Shown here: positions 12,823 to 27,508 of the stretch, piece by piece
Layout: every line of letters starts with the position of its first letter
How positions within the stretch are numbered: position 1 is the first letter of the stretch
Assembly: GCA_000231825.2 (NCBI GenBank)
Contig: JH720342.1
Coordinates: 535,745-599,744 of the forward strand
DNA: 64,000 bases
Source of the DNA: Tetrahymena elliotti 4EA
Lineage: Eukaryota > Ciliophora > Oligohymenophorea > Hymenostomatida > Tetrahymenidae
Reading direction: 5' to 3'
Made by a program: the position numbers and the translations under genes
Notes under the pieces: model-generated
What the model was told of the DNA's origin: nothing
The model's input: only the letters and a program-made list of their open reading frames with translations
Database searches by the model: none

Positions 12823-14417
12823 TCAAAATATATGAAAACTAATTTCCTTTTTAAATTTTTGTTTTAAAGGGGGAGTAGGGGTTGGTTAACGAACATGCTT
12901 GGTTTGGTGTGTTTTTATTTCAATTAAGTAGCACTCCCGTTTATTTGAGCGCTTTGATAATAAGTAGTAATATTGATGAAAAATTTAGTTAGCAATATTT
13001 TTTTATAAATTTAGTAGCACCCTGTTTATTTGAGTGTTGAGATAATGAGTAATATTGATGAAAATTTTGGTTTAGTATGTGTTTATATAAATTTAGAACA
13101 CCTTACTTATTTGAGTGTTTAGATAATAAGTAAGTAATATAGAAAATGAATTTACAATAACTTCTTGGTATTTCTATCCTGGTGATTTACGAGTATTGAG
13201 CATTTATTATGTATGTAGTTTTCTTTGGTTGGATATCTCCTATTATTCGTTTTGATTTTTAATTTGCTAGGGAGCTGAATTGTATTAGGAATTCATATTT
13301 TGAGAGCAAGTTTACATTTGCTATTCGTTAATTTTTTTGATGAAATATTATCTTAATGGGAAGATGTAGTCTTTATCGCTTTAGCAAGTAATTTGGTTTC
13401 CCTATAAGAAAATTCTGAGCTAATTCATTTTAAGGCCCTCTCCATTATTAGACTTATCCATGAATAGTTCAACCATATTTTTTTTAATCTCTTTTTATTG
13501 ATTTTATAAATAATCAATTGAATTACAAAAATATTTTATTAATTACCTTAAAATGTTCCTTCATAAAGTATAATTGCATCTAATTTGGCTGATCCACGAA
13601 TGCTTTCGAAAGTTACATTTAAACTTTGGTAAGTAGCATTATATGTTTTAATTACGCTGTCTTTTGACTTATCTTTTAACACTCTATTTTAGAAACTAAA
13701 CTCAATAATTTCGAAATGAGGTAACTATTTTCCTCCTGCTAAAGAATATATGTCAAAATTAGGGATTATAACCTCATCTTCTACCATGATGTTGAAAATC
13801 CTTTTTTTAGCTCCTATATCATTGATCTTTTTTTTTAATAAATAATAGTCAAAAAAGCAAACATTTTAATATTCTAAAATACTTCTGCAAAAATCATAAT
13901 CAAAGAATAATCGCCTGGTCTTTTCAATGGTAAAAGGTAGGAAAAAGACTTCTAATCATAAACATAAGTTCTATGAATGCTCCAATCATAAGTTTCATCG
14001 AAAATTGTCTTTCTTGGAATGAATTTAACATCTTCTCTTCTTGCCACTTATCCACCATCCCTAAATGTATCCTAAAAATGCAAAAATTAAACTCAAACCT
14101 AATTTAAAACATAATGGTAGCATTTTTCAAATCACCACCAAGCAATTAATGTCACTTTTTTTAACTCTTTATTGATTTCTCATTAATTTATCTCAAAAAA
14201 GCTAAACTCGTTCTGACCAAAAATTGCAAAAACGAAATAAGTGGTTACTTACTGGTTTGTATAGTATTTTGGTTGAAGTATCCTTGTAGAATTTATTTTC
14301 TCCACAGTTAATTGCTAAAATCCTCTCCTCCTTTGGAAGAAAAGCCATGACTGAGCTAATAGCTATACTGTAGCTTAGAACAATGACCTTAAAAAAACTA
14401 AATTTATTAAACTACAT
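12823..14417 (-). CDS. Secreted malectin-domain protein
   Basis: Starts MQFNKFSFFKVIVLSYSIAI, a clear signal peptide, and continues into a malectin-type carbohydrate-binding fold: ILAINCGENKFYKD, then DTFRDGG, DWSIHRTYVYD, GDYSLIMIFAE, KKRIFNIMVEDE, and a final SAKLDAIILYEGTF strand. Exons are 14253-14417, 13883-14071, 13547-13826 and 12823-13490; introns are 181, 56 and 56 nt. Phases agree at all three junctions. The domain ends in exon 3. Exon 4 is uncertain: it is Gln-rich, runs through an ~85-bp tandem repeat and may be partly untranslated. If intron 3 is not spliced, the protein stops at TGA 13425-13427. Malectins bind glucose-rich glycans in the ER or at the cell surface; the ligand here is unknown. 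Confidence 0.75.
12922..13150. repeat. Three-unit ~85-bp tandem repeat
   Basis: Three diverged units start near 12922, 13009 and 13091. Each opens with a TTAAGTAGCACTCCCG / TTTAGTAGCACCCTG / TTTAGAACACCTTAC block and contains a TTATTTGAG..ATAATAAGTA..ATATTGATGAAAA core. It lies in the 3' part of the malectin gene or its trailer, and the minus-strand frame happens to stay open through it. Confidence 0.7.
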
Positions 14418-15644
14418 CTATTAGTTATTTAATCTATTTGTTTATCTATCTATCAATCTATCCTTTTATTCTTAATTTTTTATAAAAATTTAAGTAATTA
14501 ATAAAAAAAATTTATATCACAATTTTTTTTCCTTTTAATTATTTAACTAGTTAAATAATAAGACAATCCATAGAAAGACCGAATGAGAGAGTTATCATAG
14601 AATGATTGATTTGGTTTGATTAGATGAAGAGATAAGAAATATATTTGATCAATCAATCATTAATTAATTAAGAAAAAAGTATACATATCATACAAATCAT
14701 ATAATTATTCCTATCTAAAAAGATAACAAAAAAGTGATAAATCATTATAATAATTATAATAATTTGTAAATAAGTTAATATCAGGAAACAAACCACTGTT
14801 TATCTATCACAAATTTATTTGGTTTTAAATCATGTACACTTTTCTATTTAATTGAGTTGATTTATATTTATCTCAAACAAATTAGTAGTAGCTGCCGCTG
14901 CACTAGCTTTATTTATTTATTTCTTTGATCTAAAAAATCAATTTTTATCTTTTTTTCTCAACTCGATCTTTTTTTAATTTTTTCCTACATAATTCTTTGT
15001 TTATTATAATTTAAATAAGGTTTCTACATTTCTTGTATCAATAAATCTTTCCTATTTCATATTTAATATTTGCTGATACAATTGTTAATTTATAAAATTG
15101 GCATTTAAAAATCTAAAAAGAATTTTTTGTTTGTTTTAATCGGCTTATTTTAAACCACAAAAATAAATATCCTTGAAAAAATAAAATATTCATAATATTA
15201 TTATGATTAGAAACTAGAAGTTATATTTTTTTTAAGTCACTTTTTCATCTTTAATTTAAATGAAATGCAAATATTCTATTTTATTTATTCAATCATCTCA
15301 ATTTGGATAAAGATTTATTTAGGTAAAAAATTGATGTTGTGATTTATTTTTTTTCAAACTTATTTAACATCAAAAATATTTTTTCTATCATAAAAAATCA
15401 ATTAATAGTTAAAATAATACAAAATAAATATATGAAAATTGGATTACTAACCAATTAAGTAATTTAGTTAGATTATTTTAAAAGATCTTAATTATAAATT
15501 ATATAAAATATAAATAATTCTTAAGAAAATTACTCTACATATGTATTCTATTTGTATTATATATATATAATTGAAAATTTTTGTAAATTAAAGCGATAAA
15601 TAAAGGTATCTAATTGTGATTAATTCTACTAAAGAAAAAGCAAA
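14418..15644. other. Divergent intergenic region
   Basis: Lies between the minus-strand malectin gene and the plus-strand gene at 15645, so both promoters should be here. It is AT-rich with CTAT repeats near 14440-14462 and a TA run near 15560. No gene seen. Confidence 0.55.
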
Positions 15645-16439
15645 ATGGGATTGTTTGATAAAATAATATTTGTTGGGGCATCTGTCTCAATGGTAGGAGT
15701 GTTCATCTACTTTAGAAGAGAGAAGAAGTTTTCTTAGATGATGAAAGATATAAATTTAATGAAAGTTTATGAGTTTGATTAAATTATTGATTATGAATAG
15801 CTCCCAAATAATCAGTTGATAGCCGTCAGAGCAACTACTGATGGAAGAACTTCTTTGAGGAATGCCAGAATGAATCCATCTAGGGATGTTGTTTTTTCAA
15901 CTATTGCATAATCTCATAATCCTCAACAGATGTTTATGGGAGCTCAAGGATTTTCTTTTGATGTTAAAAATCCTCAAGGAATGGAATTAGCCATCTAAAA
16001 AACTCATGGAAAAGTCACAATTCTCTATGATTTGCATAAGATATCATAAGATTTTGAATATAGTGAATTTTAGTCTCAAGCTCCGTTAAGTCTTTACTAA
16101 AGATTTTAAGTAATGAGAGGCTAGCTTAAATTTGCTGAATATGCTATCCTCCCTAATGAATAATACATTTTTATTGGTAAAATTCAAAACCAACCTGGCT
16201 CTAAAACAAGTCTTATTCCTCGTATTATTATTGGAGATGATAAGATCAAGTTCTTAAAATACTTAGATTTGTATCTAGCGAAAAACAACAATAAAGGAAA
16301 ATATTGTCTTGCAGCTTGTCTTGGTTTTGTTGCTTCTCATTACCTACTTACAAAACTATTTCCAGATTAATTAAAATCTAAAAGAACCCTTGTCTATAAA
16401 AGCCCAACAAATTCCAGGGGATAAAATGGATTAGAGTGA
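15645..16439 (+). CDS. MUL1/GIDE-like membrane protein without RING
   Basis: Intronless, 264 aa, starting MGLFDKIIFVGASVSMVGVF: an N-terminal transmembrane helix directly at the start. The soluble middle has short Tyr/Phe-rich blocks and KFAEYAILPNEQYIFIGKIQ, followed by IPRIIIGDDKIKFLKYL. A second hydrophobic segment, CLAACLGFVASHYLL, lies near residues 217-231. This order resembles the intermembrane BAM/GIDE domain of mitochondrial MUL1-type E3 ligases, where a strand set carries the ..PG.Y...G.. motif. No C-terminal Cys/His RING is present; the tail is short and basic. The likely place is an organelle membrane with the domain on the trans side. Ligase activity is not expected. The family link is moderate; a generic two-pass membrane protein is the alternative. 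Confidence 0.6.
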
Positions 16440-19764
<3,325 letters not shown>

Positions 19765-21489
19765 AAGACACTACTTTTCCACCTAATTTATCTTCTTTTA
19801 ACAATAGTAAAATAAACAAGCTACAGCTAATAATAAGTTAATCAATCAATCAATAAGCACTAGTAATTAAAAAATTAGTCACTTCACAATTCATAGCTAG
19901 TTTAAAAACATAATCAATTCATTCATAAATATAAATTATATATTGCATTTATTTTATATCATGTAAAATATCTCTTCTACTTATAATACCTCAATTCAAT
20001 TCAATACATTCATTCAGCTGTTTTACCATTACATTTCCTTCCACTTTTTCATTCATTTATTCATTTTTTATTTCAATTTCTCATATGCATCTTTTTTTAC
20101 AGATTTGAAATCTGAAAAGTTCTCAACAATCACTAATCAGCTCAAATTCAAATAAAAAAGGTTTTTCTCATAAACACTTTGTTAAACGCTATCTATTTCA
20201 TGCGTTTGTCATAAAAACAAGCTAAAATATAGGTGAATGGAAGTCTTCAGGGTATATATAACTGTTATAATTTTAAAGATCTCTAAATATAATAAGCCCC
20301 TTTCTTAAGATAACCAAAGGAAAAAGAGAGAGAGAGAGAGAGAGAGAAAGTTCAAAAAATTTAATGCAATGAAAGTTCATGTGTTAACTTAGAACCATTA
20401 AAAATTTAATTTTTTCAAAAGATAGCTAAAAAAAATTATAAATTTGTTATTATTAAATAAAACATATTTCAATATTTTTCATGGAAAAACCAAAATTCAA
20501 ATTTATTTTAATCATGTCTTTAAAAAAGCATTGAAAATTATAAAAAAGTCTTAACAGAAATATAAATATAATTTAGTAAAAATGAAACAAAATTAAATCA
20601 CTAAAATCAGGGGAAATAATCAAAAAAGTATTAATGAAGATGCTTTGTATAAAAATAAAAAAAAAAGTAAATACAAATTTAAGATTAAATCAAAATAAAT
20701 TTAAATCTAGTTACCTAAAAAAAACAACATTTATTTCTATCAAAATGAAAAAAAAATTACTTAGCCAATATGTATGTAGAGGATTTTTATTAAAAATTCA
20801 ATATATTTAAACTAAAAATTAATGAATATTTTGTAATTTAAAATGAATGAATATTTTTGAGTCAAATAATGTCGATTTTAAAAGAAAAATTAATGAATAT
20901 TTGATAATAAGTGTATTAATATTTTTAGAGTAAAAATGAATGCAAAAAAATAAAGGAAAAAAATATGTGTATTTATTTGGATAAGGCTTTTAGGAGATCA
21001 AATGACAAAATGAATGAAAATGATAATATAAAGTAAATAAATAAAAAGAAGATAAAATTAATTTGAAAATGAATTGAAATCAAAATAGTTATTAACAAAT
21101 TTAATATTTATAATATGATGCAAGATTTATCTAATATTTAATAATCATAAGAGATATTTTATTTGGAATAGATAAACAAAATATTAGTAAAATAGTATAT
21201 ACATTATTTATACTATTTACTTTCTTTCTTCTTTATATCTTTCTTTATTTGTTTCTAAGCTTGCTTGCTTGATTTGTTTTCTTTATTTTTTGTTTGTTTA
21301 ACGACTGATTGTTAATTTCAATTTAATTTTGGTTGTTTTTGAATTCAAAAATGTTTTGAAATTTTGAGTTTTTTGTTAATAAATGAATGAGAGATTTAAT
21401 TAGAAATAAAATATCTTGTTTAATTTTTATGATTTGTTTTTTGTTTTACCCAAACAGATACTTTTTAATTAATAATTAATAAACAAAAA
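19765..21489. other. AT-rich intergenic DNA
   Basis: Holds the ARF 3' trailer, a CAAT-rich stretch near 19840-19856 and an AG dinucleotide run at 20325-20346. No gene found on either strand. Confidence 0.5.
20325..20346. repeat. (AG)n microsatellite
   Basis: Eleven uninterrupted AG units in otherwise AT-rich sequence. Confidence 0.9.
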
Positions 21490-21815
21490 ATAGCTAAGCT
21501 CACGAAACCCAAAGTAATTAATAAAATTAAGATGAGTTAGCGAAGTAGGACCAGGCCTAGAATTAGCTTGCCGAACCAGCTGCGGACGGCAGAGTTTTTT
21601 ACCTGACAGCTAATCTAGACTTGCTTTACCAAAGGATGTTCAGATATCCACGATTTATTTAATCGGAGGCAAAATCAAACATAGGTTCACTACATTTACC
21701 AACAGTTTTTAAAAATTGGATGTTTGAACATCTGCCAATTGGCTTTTTCCAAGGGTTATACGTATCTCAAAGGCACCCCACACCATTAAATGTCAGACGG
21801 GCATTCTTTTTCCCT
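21490..21815. ncRNA. Putative structured RNA gene (GC-rich island)
   Basis: About 320 bases of clearly higher GC than anything nearby, with no sustained coding frame. Self-pairing segments are visible. CTAGAATTAGC (21558-21568) pairs with GCTAATCTAG (21609-21618) around an inner GCCG/CGGC hairpin. AATTGGATGTT pairs with AACAT..CCAATT (21714-21740). Read on the plus strand it ends at a T-run (ATTCTTTTTCC, ~21802) as expected for RNA polymerase III, and it contains a box-A-like GTTAGCGAAGTAGG (21536-21549) and a weak box-B-like AGGTTCACTAC. Read on the minus strand, a TATATATA lies upstream and TTTTTT downstream, so the strand is undecided. The size suits SRP, RNase P/MRP or U3-type RNAs, but I could not match the diagnostic motifs of any of these. 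Confidence 0.5.
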
Positions 21816-23771
21816 ATATATAAAAATATTTTTTTAAAAATACCTAGGCATTCAGAAAAGAGACATTAAAATCAAACAACATTAAATACAAGTCAAATAA
21901 AGACTATAAAAAAAAATTAAAAACATCTTAAAGCCGCATAAAGGCAAAACAAACTAAACATTAAACAAATAAAACAATCAAACAAATAAACACATAAAAA
22001 CAACTTAAATAGCTCTAAAAAAACAAAGCATAAAATAAATAAACAAAAACTGAACAAATACATGAAACCAAGCAAAGGAAAACAAATGAAATAATAGCAA
22101 ATCAAATACTTAATATAAAAGCATAAATATACACATACAAAGATAGAGTAAATCAAATACTTAGATAAAATCATAAAAAACAAAACAAAAGCAAATTAAA
22201 AACATAAAGAAAAAAAATAACTAAAATATTAAAAAACCAAACAAAGAAAACGAAACAAGAAATATATAAGATAATAAATAAACAACAAAATAAGAAACAA
22301 AAAGACAAATAGATAATTAAACATAAAGACAAATATTTTTAAAATTTAAAACAAGAAAAAACTATAATTAAAAGATATGAGCAGAACTTAACAAAAAATA
22401 ATTAAGTGATTTATATCGCAAATTACAATTACAAATGAATGCATTCAAGAAATTTTTAATTTAATAAGATACTCAACCAAGAGTAAAGCAATTATTTTAT
22501 AATAGAAAATAGACAATTAATTTAAAGACTTGTAAATTGAATTGATATGATTTCATAATTAGAAAAGAGAAAAAATTTTATACCATTGTTTCTTCTTCAT
22601 TAAATAAGAAAAACAGTTCAATAAATAATTTGAATAAGTCAAAAAGATTTTAAATACAATTTTGAATAGTAGATTAATAAACGCATCAAATAATATTTTT
22701 AAAGAGAATAGATAAAAAAATAAAATAAACTTACGTGAAACTAAAAAATATAAGCAAAAAAGATAAAATAAATTTAAATGATTAATTGTTTTTTTATTGA
22801 ATAAGCAAAACAATTCTATAACAAACAAATTAATAAAATTCAATTTAATACTTCTCAAAAGAAAATAGATAAATATTCAAATAATGGATTGTTTATTGGA
22901 TAAGTTAACAGTTTAATAAATCATTAAAATAATTTTTATTATTTTTAAAAAAGAAAAGAGAAAAAGCTAGAATCTTAAAGAAATAAGTTAGAAAAACATT
23001 TATATTTATTTAAAAACCAAATAAAATAATAATAAAAAATTAAATAATAAGATTAATTAATGTAATAAATTGATTAAATATTTTTAAAAATCAAAAAGTA
23101 AATTCGAAAAATAAAATAATTTAAATTCATTCTCATTGAACATATAAGGTAAATTAAGCAAAAAAAAACAATATTTTTATCAAATAAAAGAGAGAAAAAT
23201 AAAATGAATTCAAATAATTTTTAACTAAATAATCAGTTTAAACTAAAGCAAGAGAAAAAATAACTAAAAAGTAATTTTAGAATTATTTTTGATTGATTAA
23301 AACAATAAAAGTCTTTAACATTTAGAATACAGTATTAATTTCACAAGAGAATAAAAAAACAATTTTATTTTTAATCAGAAAGTAACTGACAGAATCTTAT
23401 AATTGACATCAAAATAAAATGAATTTAAATAAAAATATAATTATTTTTAAATGAATTAAAGACAATAATTTTAAATAAATTTTGTTATGAAATTGAATAA
23501 GATTATTAAACAATTTAATTTTTAATTTTCGTAAAACAATTGAGAGAAAATAAAATAAATTTAAAGCAATACATCAAAACAGAAAATATAATTTCTAAAA
23601 AGAAACGAGAAAAATAAAATTAATTTAAATTAATTTTGATTGATAGATAGAATAAATTAAATGGATACTGAAAATAATAAAGATAAATTGATATATAATA
23701 TTTTATTGAATAATTAATGAATTTATAAAATAATATGTGATATTAATTATTTGATTCAATCAGAGTCACTG
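21816..23771. other. A-rich intergenic DNA
   Basis: Very A-rich on the plus strand (AAACAAA/ATAAACAA runs near 21880-22300). Open frames of about 90-100 codons on the minus strand have random-like composition (Phe, Leu, Ile, Cys) and no motif; I see no gene. Confidence 0.5.
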
Positions 23772-24586
23772 TCATCTAATTTCTATTACAAAAAAGAATA
23801 TGTTAAATTATGAATAAATGAAATCATTTTTAAGTTGAATTTGTTTGTCATTTTCTTAACAAGAAAGATGAAAAGGCAAGTAAAATTTTAATTTGTTTGA
23901 ATCAGAATTAAAATAAAAATATACTTAATATAATTTTTCTTAAGTAACAAATCCTTCTATAAGTTTGTTTCCATCTGCATTAACCTATTCATTTTCAGCT
24001 ATTTCATCTTCGTCATACATTTCGCTGTCATATGTAACATTTCTATTATACATGGGATTGAACTTAACTTCTTATTCTTTTTTATCATTTTAAGCCTCAG
24101 CTTTTTTTGAATCTGTATTTTCTTCTTCTTCTTTAATTCCATTTGCCTCATTGTATTTTTGACCTTTTGTATTTTTAAAGTTATTAAATAAACAGTCAGA
24201 CTTTTTATTTTGTATTTTGCTGCATTTGTGCTAATAATAATAGATAAATAATATTTACGAAGTAATTTATTTATGGCTTTTTCAGTACGCTTATTGAGCT
24301 TTTCTATACGCTTATTTAAAAACTTTTTTAAATCTAAGTTACCCTTTTTAGGGATAATATTTAAAGGCTACTATTCCTAATCTAAAAAGTTCTTTATCAG
24401 AAATTTAATTTTTGATTCTACAGCTTATTCAATTTCTTTTATCTAACTTTCTTTGCGTTCCTATTGCTATAAATTTGCACTAACTGGATAATAATTCGCA
24501 AATTGCAAATCAGCTTTTGGATCTGGAGTTGGCTCTTCTCTAGAAGAACTCAAGTTATTAGGGAATGCATTGGCTACGCTAAACAT
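23772..24586 (-). CDS. Unrecognised protein with acidic C-terminal half
   Basis: Starts MFSVANAFPNNLSSSREEP. Exon 1 is 24259-24586. A 95-nt intron (24164-24258, donor GTAAATATT, acceptor ATACAAAAG) joins it in phase 1 to exon 2, 23772-24163, giving 239 aa. The N-terminal part is basic and helical (KFLNKRIEKLNKRTEKAINK). The second exon is strongly acidic (ANGIKEEEENTDSKKAEAQ, TYDSEMYDEDEIAENEQ). The last ~40 residues after GFVTQEKL are low-complexity and could be untranslated if a further intron exists. No family, signal peptide or membrane helix recognised. The acidic block is only in frame with splicing. Confidence 0.6.
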
Positions 24587-27151
24587 TTATGCTAATAAGT
24601 AAAGTAGATTGATTGATCTAATGATTTTTTAATATTTATATTAAAATATTATCTCAAATATAAAGAGGCAATGTGTTAATTAAATCTATATCAATATGAT
24701 TTAATAATTATGAAGCAAGAATTATACAAACAAAAAAACAAAGATAATTAATTACTAATATTTGTTTGTATTCATAATATTCTTTCATTCAAATTGAATA
24801 TTAAACAAATCTTATTTACTTTACATTCATTCATTTAAAAAGCCCATATCCATGTAGACAGTAATAAATAAAAATTTATTATAATTTCTAATATCATCAA
24901 TTACTACATACAAAACATACTTCTCCTTTTTTATTTTCTCTCAAATTAAAATAACAACAAATTATATTAGATTTTCATTTTATAATTTTATCTTACTACT
25001 CTAAATTTTCAAATAATTTTGGTTTCTTTTTTTTTGCTGATTAATCTTTTTGTAAAAAATTTTAAAATGTAAGCACTTATAAGCAATTATTTAAACAAGT
25101 TAAAGAAATTTAAAATGTAACAAATAAATCTTTAAACAAGCTATAAAAATTAAAATTTTAGTTGATTTATATGTAATGTTATTTTACAACAAAATAAAAT
25201 TTTCCAAATTCTTTGATATAAAAATTTTTACAAATTAAATTAAAAATTTTTAAATTCAATTTTGATTAATAAAACTACATTTGCAAATAAAAATCTTTAA
25301 ATAAGTTAAAGAAATATGACTAGAATAATTTTAATTATTTTTTACTTTTTTACATTTTAAATTAAAATTGGATAAATTGAATTAGATTTTAATTTTAATT
25401 TTCAAATAATTTTGTTTCTTTTTTTATTAGAGAAAAATAAATGAAATTAAAAATTAAAAAATCTTTAAAAATGTAGGGAAAATAAAACTTTTGACTAAAT
25501 TAATTTTGTAACCATTAGAGCTTTTATGTTGAAAAGTAAACTATTTTTACTTTATACCTATTTGTATTCTAAATAAATATTAATAAAGCTTTTACTAAAG
25601 AACATTTTAATTGATAAAAAATTATTCTTTGAAATTAAAATAAGAACTCTCTTAAATTAAATTATTAAAAATTATGTTAGATGTTCATCTTAATTACAAT
25701 TTTATGTCACCATATTATGCATTTTCAAATCATTTTTGTTTTTATTTTTTTGATAAACAAAATACTTTAATTAAGTTAAAGAAATTAATTAAATTATAAA
25801 CCACTCTGTTCTTTAGCTATTCCGAAAAATAAACTTTTGACTTACTTAATTTTAATAGACTTCTCCTTTTTCATCTTTTCTTAAATTAAAATTATTAAAA
25901 ATTATATTATATTTTACTTAAAATCCAACTTTATATGATTAAACATTTTGAAATCTTTAAATTTTGATATTATTTAGTATTTCATTTTCCTGTTTGACCA
26001 TTTAAAATACTTAAAATGTTTGTTAAATTAAAAATATTTCATGATAGAATATTTCAAGATGATGATTGTAATAATTTCATGGAGGTTAAGGAGTGTTTTA
26101 TTTAAAAATTCAAAATTATATTTGTTTTTAATATGTTAATTATTTTATTTTTTTGAAAACGCTATTAATCAAGGTAATTATAAACGTAAATCTTAATACT
26201 TAAATAGAAATATTTACTAATTGTATATTGCAAGCTGATATTAATTATATTATGGAGATCAAGAAATGCTTATTTAAAAATTCAAAAATTATTATATATA
26301 TAGAAATTAACCCTAAGGTTACCAGTTATAATCTGGTTTTAATACATGTATAACATTGCATTAATTAATTTGAAGATTTTTTTTGATTAAAATAATTAAT
26401 TATTGATTGAAGTAAATTATATTTATTTTTAGAAAAAATAGTATAAAATACTTAAAGATATTATTTATTTTTAATAAATAAGAAATGAATTGTTTTATAA
26501 GATAATTTGGTTTTTATTTTATTTGAAGATTCATCATTTAAAGATCATGATAGTATGTGTAATCTAATTGATATTTAAACTATATTTTACTTGTTCATCA
26601 AAAGTAATTTAATCTAATTGGCATTTAAGCTATTTTTTTATTCATCAAGTAATAAAAAAGTATTTCAAATAATTTTTAACTTTTTTAGCTATTCTTGAGA
26701 AGAAAAAAATTATTTTTCTAAATGATTTTGCCTACTTATTTGCTTGATAATAAAATCACTCAAATTATTCCTTTTTTATGTAAATTAGATGGTAAAAATC
26801 TACTAAGAATATTAATTCTTTTAGTCAAAGATGTTTTTTTCTAGAGTTGATAATAGCTTTAAAATAATTATTTTTGTATTAAAATATTTAAATTTATCAT
26901 TAAATAAACTTAATTATAAAATTTACAGAAATTGAGGTAAAAAATAGTCTTTTTTTATATGGTTAAGAAATATAGAAACTATCTACTAGATATATTTATG
27001 AATTACTTGTACATATTTATAATTATTTTTGTTTTTATAGGTAATTGACTTTAAGAATAATAGAAAATGTTAATAATTTAATTGAATTTTGTTGCATTTT
27101 TATCACTTTTAGTTTTTGCTTCATTTTAATTGATTTAAGATATGAATTTGA
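24587..27151. other. AT-rich DNA with degenerate repeats and hairpins
   Basis: No gene. Diverged copies of a block combining CTTCTCCTTTTT, a TTAAATTAAAAT segment, ATTATATTAGATTTT and TTTTCAAATAATTTTGTTTC appear near 24916-25035, 25350-25430, 25640-25760 and 25857-25930. Two adjacent hairpins follow a TATATATA run at 26309-26337 (AACC/GGTT and ACCAG/CTGGT). Confidence 0.45.
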
Positions 27152-27508
27152 TCATGGTTGTTAATTTTTGCATCCATCATTATCAATCCATTGGCAGCCT
27201 CTATAGTGACTGCACATAAAAGGTTAGTCAATTTGATTGCAAGCCGTTGTGTAACAGTTATTTTCATTTTAATTCCACTAGCAAGGTATATTTACAAGGC
27301 ATTCTGCTTAAGTTTCAAAACTATGGCATGGAAGAACTATTTTATAATCAATTGTAACTATTTGAATGCAAGTTTGATCTACACTCCATTGGCAAACAGT
27401 AGAAAATTAACATTATATACGATTCCTTCCTTAGCAGGTAGAAAATTAACCAGAAACTGCTGATAAAATGAAGAATACGATTGTAAAAATACTAATTAAT
27501 TTTGACAT
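27152..27508 (-). CDS. Small secreted cysteine-rich protein
   Basis: Intronless, 118 aa. Starts MSKLISIFTIVFFILSAVSG, a textbook signal peptide. The mature part is rich in paired Cys and Trp, with recurring CQW/CQF spacing (CQFSTVCQW, IPCQWNQNENNCYTTACNQ, HYRGCQWIDNDGCKNQQ). This suggests three or four short disulfide-bonded repeats. It is probably secreted or on the cell surface. No family assigned. A 101-codon plus-strand frame over the same bases is a shadow: cysteine periodicity and the signal peptide appear only on the minus strand. The local base composition is visibly richer in G and C than the flanks. Confidence 0.75.

Noticed and set aside
21536..21690. tRNA gene suggested by box-A-like and GGTTC motifs
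   Set aside because: The two motifs are about 150 bases apart and no cloverleaf of tRNA length can be drawn between or around them.
21917..22858. Minus-strand ORFs of 88 and 99 codons
   Set aside because: Phe/Leu/Ile/Cys-biased composition from A-rich plus-strand sequence, no motif and no start context; chance frames.
24231..24258. A 28-nt Paramecium-like mini-intron (GTAAAT..TTAG) in the minus-strand gene
   Set aside because: Removing exactly 28 nt leaves the wrong frame; a 95-nt intron with the same donor restores the acidic frame.
27158..27463. Plus-strand ORF of 101 codons
   Set aside because: The cysteine periodicity, signal peptide and stop belong to the minus-strand frame over the same bases; the plus frame is its shadow.
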